The notes: generated by a model not told the origin, from the letters alone. 64,000 bases of DNA from Flavobacteriaceae bacterium PS02293 (GCA_029960045.1 JASCOV010000002.1:434001-498000); one strand, 5' to 3'. Shown: positions 25,277 to 33,855, counted from the stretch's first letter. Program-made: numbers and translations.

Positions 25277-26305
25277 TTATAACTCAATCACTTCGCCCTT
25301 CTCAGAACTTTCCTTAGCCGCTTCAATCACTTTCATTGTATGGTAAGCTTGTTTCGCAGTTACGGGAACTTTTTTATCATTCACAATTGCATTGTAAAGG
25401 TCATCGTAGAAATCCAGATAATTCCCTTGGAAAGTAGGGAAGTTGACAACTCTGTCGTTGTAAACCAAAAGTCCGGTTTTGTCTTCAGGTTCGGTTCCCC
25501 AATTTTCACGATTCGGAACTTTTCCGAGTTTCAATTCATCTTCCTGAATGTCAGCTCTCTGTTTTAGGAAACTTCCTTTCTTCCCGTGAAAAACATATGA
25601 AGGTGTCATTTCTTTCACGAAGAAACTTGCTTTCAGCCTTACGCGTTTGTCAGGATAATAAAGAAGAATGTCAAAATAATCATCAATCTGAGTATTTTCT
25701 CTGGTTTTTCTGATGTCGGCAAAAACCTTTTCCGGATTTCCAAACAATGTTAAAGCTTGGTCAATCACGTGCGAACCCAAATCCATCAGAATGCTTGCCC
25801 CAGCATTTCCATTTTCTTTCCAAGCTTTTGGACTCAATTCCGGATTATATCTTTCAAATCGAATTTCTGCTTCCACGATTTCTCCAAGATAGTTTTCGTC
25901 CAAAACCTTTTTAACGGTTCGGAAATCGCTGTCATATCGTCGGTTTTGATAAACGCAGAGTTTCAGATTTTTCTCTTTAGCCAATTTGTGCAATTCTTCA
26001 GCTTCCTCAGAAGTTGTCGTGAAAGCCTTTTCTACCAAAGCGTGTTTTCCAGCTTCCAAAACTTTCTTTGTAAATTCGAAATGCGTGTCGATTGGTGTAT
26101 TAACCACAATTAATTCGGCATCACTTTGTAAAACTTCTTCCAGAGAATCAAAACTTTTAACTTCAGGATAATCTGTTTTAATATTTTTTTTGCTTCGTTC
26201 GTAGGCTCCTATTAATTCAAATCCGTCGTTAACTTCAAGAAATGGTGCGTGAAATAATTTTCCCGAACCGCCATAAGCCAACAAAGCAGTCTTTATCTGT
26301 CTCAT
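25277..26305 (-). CDS. Gfo/Idh/MocA-family oxidoreductase (YdgJ-like)
   Basis: NAD(P)-dependent oxidoreductase of 342 aa. The N-terminal Rossmann domain has the variant glycine loop AYGGSGKLFHAPF (residues 9-21), typical of the YdgJ/YhhX branch. The catalytic EKAFTTTSEEAEE stretch (near residue 92) and a conserved DLGSHVIDQAL (near 175) are present, followed by the C-terminal sheet domain. It is a single gene with its own terminator. Substrate is not known. Confidence 0.87.
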   Translation of the reverse strand: MRQIKTALLAYGGSGKLFHAPFLEVNDGFELIGAYERSKKNIKTDYPEVKSFDSLEEVLQSDAELIVVNTPIDTHFEFTKKVLEAGKHALVEKAFTTTSEEAEELHKLAKEKNLKLCVYQNRRYDSDFRTVKKVLDENYLGEIVEAEIRFERYNPELSPKAWKENGNAGASILMDLGSHVIDQALTLFGNPEKVFADIRKTRENTQIDDYFDILLYYPDKRVRLKASFFVKEMTPSYVFHGKKGSFLKQRADIQEDELKLGKVPNRENWGTEPEDKTGLLVYNDRVVNFPTFQGNYLDFYDDLYNAIVNDKKVPVTAKQAYHTMKVIEAAKESSEKGEVIEL

Positions 26306-26395
26306 AAATTTTTAAATAATTTTGATGATGCAATTTAATTAAATAAAAATTCAAGTCACAAAGCTTGAGACTTGAATCTGTATATAATTTCGGTT

Positions 26396-26461
26396 TCTCG
26401 CAGATTTAGCAAATGACGCAGATTTCAAAAAAAATCTATTAAATCAGAATAATCTGCGAGA
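26396..26461. repeat. AATCTGCG palindromic element, copy 1
   Basis: 66-bp element bounded by a perfect 11-bp inverted repeat, TCTCGCAGATT and AATCTGCGAGA. The interior contains GCAAAT and GATTT blocks shared in the same order with the copy at 30709-30780. It sits in the 312-bp gap between an oxidoreductase gene and the FabI-like gene. Confidence 0.75.
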
Positions 26462-26489
26462 TATTTTTATTATTGAGATTTAGTCTATG

Positions 26490-26523
26490 AAGGGCTTCGA
26501 GAGCCTCAGCCTGACATCGCTGA
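26490..26523 (+). repeat. Short CTTCGAGAGCCTC module, copy 1
   Basis: Contains GGGCTTCGAGAGCCTCAG then CCTGACATCGCTGA. Near-identical modules lie at 49967-50000 and 50151-50178. It fills the gap together with the palindromic element just upstream. Confidence 0.7.
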
Positions 26524-26617
26524 AAATAAACTTTTAGTATTAGATTTATCAGTCTGAGCATAGTCCAAGATTCCAAAAACTCCCAAACACTCAAACTCAA
26601 AAACTCTCCAACCCAAT

Positions 26618-27442
26618 CTATCCCATAATATGAAAACCGCCATCTACGTGACGAATTTCGCCGGTAATTCTGGTTTCTTTTCGGAAGAGATGAACAATTT
26701 CGTGCGCCAAATCTTCAGGCAAAGCATTCCCCAACGGACTGATTCTGTTCGCTCTTTCAACGTCTTCAACTTTCAAAGTAGCATTTCCGGCTTTGCTTCC
26801 CATATAAGGCGAGAATCTAATGGCATTGGCGCGGATTCCGTATTTTTTGCCTAATTCGTAAGCCATTTCTATTGTCAGTCTTTCGAGTGCCGCTTTCGCA
26901 ATACTCATATTGATATAAGGAAAAAATGAAACTTTCTCCGCCGCAATATAACTTAATGAAACTATTGAAGCGCCGTTTTGCAAAACACCATTTGCAAGTA
27001 AAGCGTGACAAAGTGTAACCAGAGAAAACGCAGACACATTCATCGTATCATTGAATTCCTCAGCCGTTACTTCCAGCATTGGCTTCACAGACTTATTTCT
27101 AATCGTTTTGTCCATTGCGATAGCGTGAAGAAAACCATTCAGTGCAATGTTTTTTGTTTTCAAATCATCGGCAAAATGACTTAAACTTTCTGGCAATGTC
27201 ACATCAAGTGGAGCGGTATAAACCTCGTTACCCAAAACTTTTTTGCAGGCATTTTCGAAATCTTCATAATTTTTATTGAGGAAAGATTCTGCTTTTTCGG
27301 AAAGGTTCTTGTGAAAAGGTGTTATTCCCAAACCTGTGCACACAACTTTTCCATTGTTGGCAAGGATTTTTTCTGCAGTTTTCATCGCTAATGAATTTTC
27401 ATCTGCAATTCCGGTAATAAGGAAAGTTTGATTATCTAACAT
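26618..27442 (-). CDS. FabI-like enoyl-ACP reductase / SDR-family protein
   Basis: Short-chain dehydrogenase of 274 aa from ATG 27442; the upstream TTG at 27457 is less likely. The nucleotide-binding opening FLITGIADENSLA resembles FabI. The active-site arrangement SLSYIAAEKV, then Tyr-x6-Lys in YINMSIAK, has the FabI spacing of two tyrosines and a lysine. The C-terminus RHVDGGFHIMG is also FabI-like. It follows a FabH-like gene by 41 bp on the same strand, suggesting a shared role in making a specialised acyl chain. It may be a secondary FabI paralogue rather than the housekeeping enzyme. Confidence 0.75.
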   Translation of the reverse strand: MLDNQTFLITGIADENSLAMKTAEKILANNGKVVCTGLGITPFHKNLSEKAESFLNKNYEDFENACKKVLGNEVYTAPLDVTLPESLSHFADDLKTKNIALNGFLHAIAMDKTIRNKSVKPMLEVTAEEFNDTMNVSAFSLVTLCHALLANGVLQNGASIVSLSYIAAEKVSFFPYINMSIAKAALERLTIEMAYELGKKYGIRANAIRFSPYMGSKAGNATLKVEDVERANRISPLGNALPEDLAHEIVHLFRKETRITGEIRHVDGGFHIMG

Positions 27443-27458
27443 ATTGTTAATTAACAAT
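27443..27458. repeat. Perfect 16-bp palindrome before the FabI-like gene
   Basis: ATTGTTAATTAACAAT lies immediately upstream of ATG 27442 and continues into a longer AATTAA-rich tract up to about 27480. It could be an operator or simply low-complexity intergenic sequence. Confidence 0.4.
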
Positions 27459-27483
27459 TAATAATTAAAAATTAATGAATTTA

Positions 27484-28482
27484 CTACGCTTTATAAAGTG
27501 CAGTTCCCCAAGTCCAGCCGGAACCAACCGCCGCAAACAGCAATAGATTTCCAGCTTTTATACGTCCACTTTTGAAGGTTTCATCAAGTACAATTGGGAT
27601 TGTTCCACCGGAAGTGTTCGCATATTTGTCCATATTGGTCATCACTTTTTCGAAAGGGATATTGGTTTTTCTCGCCGTTTCCTGAAGAATTCTGATGCTT
27701 GGCTGATGCGGAATTACCCAATCTACATTATCGGAAGTCAGTTTGTTGGCTTCTAAGATTTCATTGATTGTTTCTGGTAAGACTCTGGTTGCCGTTTCAA
27801 AAACTTCTTTCCCGTTCATCTGAAAATAATGAAGTCGTTGCTTCAAAGTTTCCTCTGAAGCCGGCATTTCTGAACCGCCTGCAGGAATATTAAAATGATA
27901 TTTTCCAGTTCCGTCTGCGTGCAATTTGAAATCGAAAAAACCTTTATCTTCAGTCGTAGCTGATAACAAAATCGCACCAGCACCGTCTCCAAAGAAAACC
28001 GAGTCTTTTCTTTCCCAGTCTGTAATGGTCGAAAAAGTATCCGCTCCAATGACCAAAACATTTTTATACATTCCAGTTTCAATGAATTGACAACCAATAG
28101 CAATTCCATAAAGTCCACCGGAACAAACTGCAGAAATATCAAAAGCAACAGCTTGAGGCGCTTCCATTTTTTCCTGAACAAAACACGCTGTTGATGGCGC
28201 TTGTCTGTCAGGCGTAGAAGTGGCAACAATAATCAAGTCGATATCTTTTGGAGCAACATCTGTATTTTCCAGAGCTTTCAATCCTGCTTTGTAAGCCAAA
28301 TCGCTGGTCACTTCACCTTCGGCAATCCGGCGTTCTCTGATTCCCAGATTCTTAAAAATCCATTCGTCGGAAGAACCTACTTTTTCAAAAAAATCATTTT
28401 TTAAAATTTTTGGAGGAACATATGAACCAGTTCCTTTAATGTAAGCTCTTAATTTCTGCATAACATCCATTCTTTCATTCAA
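27484..28482 (-). CDS. FabH-like beta-ketoacyl-ACP synthase III
   Basis: Thiolase-fold condensing enzyme of 332 aa. The catalytic triad is intact: Cys120 in AVCSGGLYG, His259 in VIPHQPS and Asn289 in YANTSGGTIP. It would condense an acyl-CoA starter with malonyl-ACP. The start could also be the Met at 28461, since the FabH core begins at LRAYIKGTGSYVPP. Coupling to a FabI-like reductase downstream and no other fab genes nearby suggests a secondary or specialised elongation start rather than the main fatty-acid operon. Substrate is not predictable. Confidence 0.85.
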   Translation of the reverse strand: MNERMDVMQKLRAYIKGTGSYVPPKILKNDFFEKVGSSDEWIFKNLGIRERRIAEGEVTSDLAYKAGLKALENTDVAPKDIDLIIVATSTPDRQAPSTACFVQEKMEAPQAVAFDISAVCSGGLYGIAIGCQFIETGMYKNVLVIGADTFSTITDWERKDSVFFGDGAGAILLSATTEDKGFFDFKLHADGTGKYHFNIPAGGSEMPASEETLKQRLHYFQMNGKEVFETATRVLPETINEILEANKLTSDNVDWVIPHQPSIRILQETARKTNIPFEKVMTNMDKYANTSGGTIPIVLDETFKSGRIKAGNLLLFAAVGSGWTWGTALYKA

Positions 28483-28653
28483 TTAATTGAAAATATATTT
28501 AAATTTTTAATAAAAAAACAATCAAAGCTATAAACTTTATTCTGATTAACGGTTAATTATTTGATATATTTTTAAAATAATGATTCTTGTTTGGATTTTA
28601 AAATTTTACTTCGGAAATTGCAGTCTGGATTTGAAAAACTACTAATTAAAATA

Positions 28654-29304
28654 ATGAGAGATACTTACGTTCACAAGGGCAAAAGAAAACAATTAATCGA
28701 TTATCTTCATCAGAAAATCGGGATTACGGATAGTTTTGTTCTTGATGCAATGAACGAAGTTCCGAGACATCTTTTCATAGAAAGTGTTTTCGAAGATTAT
28801 GCCTATGAAGACCGTGCTTTTCCTATCGCTTCCAAACAGACCATTTCTCATCCATCAACCGTTGCTGAACAAACCGAATTGCTGGAAGTGAATGAAGGCG
28901 AAAAAGTGTTGGAAATCGGGACAGGTTGTGGTTATCAGACGGCAGTTCTTATCCAAATGAAAGCTTTGGTTTATACGATTGAACGTCAAAAAGATTTGTA
29001 CAATTTTTCTACTAAAATTCTGAGAGAATTAAATTTGAGACCGAAATTTCAAAGCTTCGGAGACGGATTTGCAGGTTTGCCAACGTTTGCTCCTTTTGAC
29101 AAAGTATTAGTGACTTGTGGCGCAGAAGTTCTCCCGACCGAATTATTGAAACAATTAAAAGTTGGCGGAAAAATGGTGATTCCATTAGGGAAAACCGATG
29201 AACAGATTCTTTACAGATTTACTAAAATTTCTGATACTCAGTTTGAGAAAGAGGAATTCGGGGTTTATAAATTCGTTCCAATGTTGCAAAATAAATCACA
29301 TTAA
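28654..29304 (+). CDS. pcm: Protein-L-isoaspartate O-methyltransferase
   Basis: SAM-dependent repair enzyme of 216 aa that methylates isoaspartyl residues in damaged proteins. The SAM loop VLEIGTGCGYQT is intact, and the substrate region FPIASKQTISHPSTVA matches Pcm. The start at ATG 28654 (MRDTYVHKG) gives the usual length; an in-frame TTG at 28591 would add an unconserved tail. The next gene starts on the last base of this stop codon, so the two are cotranscribed. Confidence 0.88.
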   Translation: MRDTYVHKGKRKQLIDYLHQKIGITDSFVLDAMNEVPRHLFIESVFEDYAYEDRAFPIASKQTISHPSTVAEQTELLEVNEGEKVLEIGTGCGYQTAVLIQMKALVYTIERQKDLYNFSTKILRELNLRPKFQSFGDGFAGLPTFAPFDKVLVTCGAEVLPTELLKQLKVGGKMVIPLGKTDEQILYRFTKISDTQFEKEEFGVYKFVPMLQNKSH

Positions 29305-29744
29305 TGAAAGTTTACAAAAGCAAAAGAGATTGGATTTATGGTTCTATATTTTTAGGAATCACTTTGCTTTTTGCTGTTATTCTGCTTTCTTCTTATTTTG
29401 ATACAGGCTTTTGGGATTGGATGTTGATGGTTTTTATTTTAGTTGTAATCAATTTGATAATATTAATCAATTTTTTCTTTATTAAAATTAAAATCAAAGA
29501 TGAAGAACTGATTGTCAGCGTCATCTATAATGTTTTTAAAATCAATATTTTTAAAATTACTAAAATCAGAATCGGAGAAACAATGTGGAGTGGATTTCAC
29601 AAATGCGGAACTGCAACTGGCGGACTGATTGTCTTTTCGAAAAATAAAAATGACTTTTACATAACACCGGAAAATCAAGAAGAATTTTTGCAGGAATTGT
29701 TGAAAGTCAACAGTCATATTATCATTGAAGATGTGAGAAAATAG
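29304..29744 (+). CDS. Membrane protein with PH-like domain, 146 aa
   Basis: Two transmembrane helices (about residues 10-32 and 38-60) form a hairpin, followed by a cytoplasmic bacterial PH-like beta domain (about 62-146). That domain has strands such as KDEELIVSVIYNVFKINIF and the motif GLIVFSKNKNDFYITP. The layout is common for small Flavobacteriia proteins of unknown function. It overlaps pcm by one base. No direct role in isoaspartate repair is implied. Confidence 0.65.
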   Translation: MKVYKSKRDWIYGSIFLGITLLFAVILLSSYFDTGFWDWMLMVFILVVINLIILINFFFIKIKIKDEELIVSVIYNVFKINIFKITKIRIGETMWSGFHKCGTATGGLIVFSKNKNDFYITPENQEEFLQELLKVNSHIIIEDVRK

Positions 29745-29808
29745 TTGTTGGTTTGGTTGAAAGTTGGTGGAAACTGACAATTAAAAGACAAACGTTCAAC
29801 TTTGCGAA

Positions 29809-29901
29809 GCTGCAGCCCGACTTGAGCGGAAATCCTTTTTTGCGGCTGGAAAAGCAATGGCAAAAAGATTGGGAGCGGAAGGCGGAAAAAGCTGCCCAAA
29901 T
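29809..29901 (-). repeat. Dispersed composite repeat, subfamily B copy 2
   Basis: On the minus strand it opens with TTTGGGCAGCTTTTTCCGCC and ends with GGATTTCCGCTCAAGTCGGG then CTGCAG, matching copy 1 at 25025-25158 at both ends. At 93 bp it lacks the TTTATCCTGAGC block. It lies immediately upstream of mazG. Confidence 0.75.
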
Positions 29902-29913
29902 AAATAATATAAA

Positions 29914-30684
29914 ATGAATACACGACAAGAAAAAATGGAAGCTTTTGGAAGGCTTCTCGATATAATGGATGACCTGCGGGAAAAATGTCCGTGGGACCAA
30001 AAACAGACTTTTGAAACATTGCGTCATCTGACGTTGGAGGAGACTTACGAATTGTCCGATGCGCTTCTGAATGAGGATTTGCTGGAAATCAAAAAGGAAT
30101 TGGGCGATGTGCTTCTGCATTTGGTTTTCTATGCGAAAATCGGTTCAGAAAAAGAAAGTTTTGATATTGCTGATGTGATTAATTCTTTGAACGAAAAACT
30201 GATTTTCCGTCATCCGCATATTTACGGCGATGCTGTTGCGGAAGATGAAGAAGCGGTAAAGCAAAATTGGGAAAAACTGAAACTAAAGGAAGGGAATAAA
30301 TCCATTTTATCAGGAGTTCCGAAAGGTTTGCCTCCGATTATCAAAGCTTATAGAATTCAGGATAAAGTGAAGGGAATTGGTTTTGAATTTGATTCTGCGG
30401 ACGATGCTTGGGCAAAAGTGAGAGAAGAATTGCAGGAATTTCATCAGGAAACTGAGAAAGATAAAAAAGAAGCTGAACTCGGAGATGTATTTTTCTCTTT
30501 GATTAATTATGCAAGGATTTCCGGACTGAATGCTGACACGGCTTTGGAAAAAACGAATTCGAAATTCATTTCAAGATTTCAAAAGATGGAAGAGTTGGCA
30601 ATTTCCAAAAACCTTAGCCTTGCTGACCTTAATCTTATAGAGATGGATGAGCTTTGGGAAGAAGCAAAGGTTTTTGAAAAATAA
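29914..30684 (+). CDS. mazG: MazG nucleoside triphosphate pyrophosphohydrolase
   Basis: House-cleaning enzyme of 256 aa that hydrolyses NTPs to NMP and pyrophosphate. Two tandem MazG domains are present: residues about 15-110 with the Mg-binding Glu/Asp helix pattern TLEETYELSDAL and ELGDVLLHLVF, and about 160-245 with REELQEFHQE and ELGDVFFSLINYA. Full length for the family. It is a single gene between two repeat elements. The stringent-response toxin system mazEF is not nearby. Confidence 0.92.
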   Translation: MNTRQEKMEAFGRLLDIMDDLREKCPWDQKQTFETLRHLTLEETYELSDALLNEDLLEIKKELGDVLLHLVFYAKIGSEKESFDIADVINSLNEKLIFRHPHIYGDAVAEDEEAVKQNWEKLKLKEGNKSILSGVPKGLPPIIKAYRIQDKVKGIGFEFDSADDAWAKVREELQEFHQETEKDKKEAELGDVFFSLINYARISGLNADTALEKTNSKFISRFQKMEELAISKNLSLADLNLIEMDELWEEAKVFEK

Positions 30685-30708
30685 ATCTTACCTGTTGAAA
30701 TTTTATAA

Positions 30709-30780
30709 TCTCGCAGATTCGGCAAATTGAGCGGATTTTTTATCTACATTAAATCTGCGAAATCAGCTTAATCTGCGAGA
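30709..30780. repeat. AATCTGCG palindromic element, copy 2
   Basis: 72-bp element with the same 11-bp terminal inverted repeats as copy 1 (TCTCGCAGATT / AATCTGCGAGA), plus an internal partial repeat, AAATCTGCGAAATCAG. It lies just downstream of mazG, between convergent genes, where it may also act as a terminator. Confidence 0.75.
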
Positions 30781-30797
30781 AATTTTTTTCTAATTGA

Positions 30798-31274
30798 TTA
30801 TTCCGCATCAATCAAAACCGCTAACTGAATACAATTTTCATCAGAACGATTACTCCAAGCGTGATTGGTTCCGGTTTGGATGACGATGTCGCCAACTTGC
30901 AAAAGCGTTTCGTCTGTATCGGTAATCAGGTAAATTTTGCCTGACAAAATAATGATATAATCCAGACTTTTGGTTTGATGCATCAGCGGATGAGGTTGTC
31001 CCGCAGGCGCTTTGATTCCTAATTGCTCATCTGGCGGAATCTGAACGTAGCGGAAATAAGTTCCGTTTTTGATAACACTTGGGATTGCGGAATTTTCTAT
31101 TGGTTTTTCCTGTTCAAAAGTTGCAGGCATTTTGCTGGTTTGCCAAACGTCAGAAATGATTAATCCTTTAAAATGTTCTGAAACATTGGTGACGATTTCG
31201 TCTTTTTCGATGTAGGATTTTCCGTCTTTTGTTCCTGTGATGATTCGTCTTGGGATTGCTTTTATGTTGCTCAT
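30798..31274 (-). CDS. Cupin-domain protein
   Basis: 158-aa cytoplasmic protein with one cupin barrel (about residues 80-150). The second cupin motif region is well formed (LLQVGDIVIQTGTNHAWSNR), including the His in NHAW. The first motif is GQPHPLMHQTKSLDYIIILSG, with candidate metal-binding histidines. It overlaps the upstream quinone-reductase-like gene by 4 bp and so is cotranscribed with it, opposite an HxlR regulator. It probably acts on an aromatic or carbonyl compound together with that enzyme. The substrate is unknown. Confidence 0.8.
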   Translation of the reverse strand: MSNIKAIPRRIITGTKDGKSYIEKDEIVTNVSEHFKGLIISDVWQTSKMPATFEQEKPIENSAIPSVIKNGTYFRYVQIPPDEQLGIKAPAGQPHPLMHQTKSLDYIIILSGKIYLITDTDETLLQVGDIVIQTGTNHAWSNRSDENCIQLAVLIDAE

Positions 31275-32275
31275 TTATCTTGATTTTTCATTATTAATTT
31301 TTTGCCTTGCGTCTTATTTTCTTTCAATAATTGTTGCGCTTCTTCTGCAGTTTTGGAAGAAAGTCCACCAATGATTTTTATAGGTAAAGGCTGAATAATT
31401 CCTTCTTCTATATATTGTTTTATTTGATTAAGAGAATTTCTGAAATAATTATAATTCTTTTCTTTAGCATAAACGAAATTCGAAATATTAAGAATCGTTG
31501 CGCCAATTCCGAAAAGCAAATCATTGGCTTTTGGAGTAATAAAATGAGTGATGTTGATGTAGATTCCATTGGCTTTAAGAACTTCGGCGGAGATTTCTGA
31601 GAATTGCATTCCAACCGCATCGATGACAATATCGAATTTCTGATTTTGATTAATTTCCAAAATTTTCTCAACTAAATTTTCCTGCTTGTAATGGACTATT
31701 TGATTTTCATTAATTCCAATATCAATCAATTGCTGAATACTTTCTTTGTTTCCCGCAGTGACAATTATTTTTTTGTTGAATTTTCTCAAAATCAATCTCA
31801 GGACAAAATTCCCGACTCCACCGGAAGCTCCTGTTATCAGAATATTTTCTATTTGATTCCAATCAACTCGGTTGAAAATCTGAAATGCCGTGATTCCGAT
31901 GGAAGGTAAACCAGCACTTTCTTCGAAAGTTGTTGAGTTTGGTTTTTTAGCAACGATTGTTTCAGGAAGAATGATTTCTTCAGCATAAGTTCCGTTGCTT
32001 CCCATACTTCCGCAGGCGAAAAATACTTCATCTCCGATTTCGAATTCGGTTACATTTTCTCCAGCTTCGATGATGATTCCGGAACCTTCTCTGCCTAAAA
32101 TATTTGAAAATAAATATTTTTTTTCGTGTTCATTTTCCCGCATCTGGTAATCAATGGGATTGAAGCCAGAAGCGATGATTTTGATGCGGACTTCATCTTG
32201 ATTTATTGGTCGTAACGTGACGATTTGGTCTTTAAGCTGATTGTTTTCGTCTAGGATAATGGCTTTCATCTTCAA
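31271..32275 (-). CDS. Zinc-independent alcohol dehydrogenase / quinone oxidoreductase-like
   Basis: MDR-family NADPH oxidoreductase of 334 aa, Qor/YhdH-type. GroES-like N-terminal domain (about 1-120), Rossmann domain with the motif ITGASGGVGNFVLRL near residue 142, and the GREGSGIIIEAG segment near 60. The catalytic zinc cysteine of alcohol dehydrogenases is absent, as in quinone reductases. It is the first gene of a two-gene unit with a cupin, transcribed away from an HxlR-type regulator. Control by that regulator in response to electrophiles or quinones is the likely scheme. Confidence 0.85.
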   Translation of the reverse strand: MKMKAIILDENNQLKDQIVTLRPINQDEVRIKIIASGFNPIDYQMRENEHEKKYLFSNILGREGSGIIIEAGENVTEFEIGDEVFFACGSMGSNGTYAEEIILPETIVAKKPNSTTFEESAGLPSIGITAFQIFNRVDWNQIENILITGASGGVGNFVLRLILRKFNKKIIVTAGNKESIQQLIDIGINENQIVHYKQENLVEKILEINQNQKFDIVIDAVGMQFSEISAEVLKANGIYINITHFITPKANDLLFGIGATILNISNFVYAKEKNYNYFRNSLNQIKQYIEEGIIQPLPIKIIGGLSSKTAEEAQQLLKENKTQGKKLIMKNQDK

Positions 32276-32315
32276 TTATTTTAATACAAATTTATTGGTA
32301 AAATGCTTTAAATTT

Positions 32316-32338
32316 GTTACTAGTTAACAATAGGTAAC
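32316..32338. promoter_or_regulatory. Possible HxlR operator
   Basis: Imperfect inverted repeat GTTACTA...TAGGTAAC (GTTAC and GTAAC arms) in the 101-bp divergent region between the quinone-reductase-like gene and the HxlR gene. The position fits a shared operator. Confidence 0.4.
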
Positions 32339-32376
32339 TACTTACTTTAATGAAACTATTATAATAAAATTTACAT

Positions 32377-32745
32377 ATGAAAATAATTGTAGATAATAAA
32401 GAACGGGAAACGACTTGTGGCGAGGAACTGCGGGCGATGCGAGATTGTCTGGAAATCCTTGGTGGAAAGTGGAAACTAATGATTTTGAGATATTTGAATA
32501 ATCGACAGCATCAGGATATTCATTTCAAAAAATTAGAACGTGAAATCGATGGGATTTCCGCAAAAATGCTCAGCAAACAACTGAAAGAGTTAGAAACCAA
32601 CCTTCTCATCACAAGAACTGTCACAAACGAAAATCAGCTAATGGTTTTTTATGCGATTACAGAATATGGAAAAAGTGTCACACCACTCACGGAAAACCTT
32701 GTTGAATGGGGAATTAAGCATCGAAAAAAAATCATCGAAGGCTAA
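32377..32745 (+). CDS. HxlR-family transcriptional regulator
   Basis: Winged-helix regulator of 122 aa. The family core EILGGKWKLMILRYL starts at residue 26, and the wing region with ISAKMLSKQLKELE follows. Cys14 and Cys24 lie N-terminal to the core. In Bacillus YodB-type proteins a single Cys about 10 residues before GGKW senses quinones; here the spacing differs, so redox sensing is possible but not established. Divergent from a quinone-reductase/cupin pair, its probable target. Confidence 0.85.
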   Translation: MKIIVDNKERETTCGEELRAMRDCLEILGGKWKLMILRYLNNRQHQDIHFKKLEREIDGISAKMLSKQLKELETNLLITRTVTNENQLMVFYAITEYGKSVTPLTENLVEWGIKHRKKIIEG

Positions 32746-32791
32746 TTGATTCTCAGAATTAAAAATAAATTCCATCGTTATATTTAATTTG

Positions 32792-32799
32792 TATATTTG
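32792..32799 (+). promoter_or_regulatory. Putative -7 element for lemA
   Basis: TATATTTG, full TAnnTTTG match, 31 bp upstream of the lemA start. Confidence 0.4.
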
Positions 32800-32830
32800 G
32801 TTTAATTAAAATTTTAAAACACATCAAACT

Positions 32831-33427
32831 ATGAAAGGTAAAGGTTGTATTGTATTAATCGTAATCGTGGCGTTAATTGCGATTGTCGGATTTTGGGCAG
32901 TTGGAATTAGAAATAGTTTTGTAGGACAAGAACAGACTGTCAACGCAAAATGGTCCAACGTAGAAACCGTTTATCAGAAAAGAGCTAACCTAATCCCTAA
33001 CTTGGAAAGAACGGTAAAATCTTATGCAAAATTCGAAACAGAAACATTGACAAAAGTGGTTGAAGCAAGGTCAAAAGCGACTTCAATCAACATCGACCCA
33101 ACGAATATGACCGAAGCTGATATGGCAAAATTCCAAGCAGCGCAAGGAGAACTTAGCGGTTCATTAAGCAGATTATTGGCGGTTGTTGAAAGTTATCCAA
33201 ACCTGAAAGCTGACCAGCAATATATCAATTTCCAAAGAGAATATACGGCGATTGAGAATAGTATCCGTTCAGAAACCGTTTATTACAACGATGCGGCGAG
33301 AGAATATAACACAAGAATCAAAACGTTCCCGAATAACGTGATTGCGAACTTCTCCAACTTCAAAGAAAAACCATATTTCAAGGCTGAAGCGGGCGCAGAA
33401 AAAGCACCTTCTGTATTTTCAGAATAA
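32831..33427 (+). CDS. lemA: LemA-family protein
   Basis: 198-aa membrane-anchored protein. A single N-terminal transmembrane helix covers about residues 5-24, followed by a long helical bundle. The family marks are present: VNAKWSNVETVYQKRANLIP near residue 39, and the FPNNVIANFSNF segment near the C-terminus. The role of LemA is not settled in general. It overlaps the next gene by one base and heads a LemA-TPM-TPM cluster, an arrangement found widely in Bacteroidota. Confidence 0.9.
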   Translation: MKGKGCIVLIVIVALIAIVGFWAVGIRNSFVGQEQTVNAKWSNVETVYQKRANLIPNLERTVKSYAKFETETLTKVVEARSKATSINIDPTNMTEADMAKFQAAQGELSGSLSRLLAVVESYPNLKADQQYINFQREYTAIENSIRSETVYYNDAAREYNTRIKTFPNNVIANFSNFKEKPYFKAEAGAEKAPSVFSE

Positions 33428-33855
33428 TGAATCATTTCCTTACAGATACAGAGATGGCTTCCCTAGTGGAAGCCATCAAAATAGCTGAAGACCAGTCTTC
33501 GGGTGAGATTCGTGTGCATATCGATTCCACCGCCGAAGATGATTTTGCAAAAAAAGCATTTGCGATTTTTAATTCGTTGGAAATGCATCTGACTAAAGAA
33601 AGAAACGGCGTTTTATTTTATGTCAATTTTGAACAGCATTATCTTACGGTTATCGGAGACGAGGGCATTCATAAAAAAGTGAGACAACAATTTTGGGATA
33701 ATCTTCACGATGAGATTACTTCCGAATTTGCAAAAGAAAATTACTACAAAGGTCTGAAAGATGCCATTCTGAAAACCGGACTTGAACTGAAAAAATATTT
33801 CCCTGTAGTTGGGGAAAATATCAATGAATTACCCAATGATATCAGCTTCTCTTAA
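33427..33855 (+). CDS. TPM-domain protein, soluble
   Basis: 142-aa protein with a TPM_phosphatase domain (about residues 8-125). It has the usual order: an EIRVHIDS strand, an FVNFEQHY-like middle (GVLFYVNFEQHYLTVIGDEG), and a terminal helix. There is no signal peptide or membrane segment, unlike the next gene, so it would act in the cytoplasm. Cotranscribed with lemA and the larger TPM gene, which begins inside it. Acid phosphatase activity is reported for some TPM proteins but is not shown here. Confidence 0.82.
   Translation: MNHFLTDTEMASLVEAIKIAEDQSSGEIRVHIDSTAEDDFAKKAFAIFNSLEMHLTKERNGVLFYVNFEQHYLTVIGDEGIHKKVRQQFWDNLHDEITSEFAKENYYKGLKDAILKTGLELKKYFPVVGENINELPNDISFS

Noticed and set aside
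27443..27480. Strong operator upstream of the FabI-like gene
   Set aside because: Although a perfect 16-bp palindrome exists, it merges into AATTAA low-complexity sequence, so chance symmetry is plausible; kept only as a low-confidence feature.
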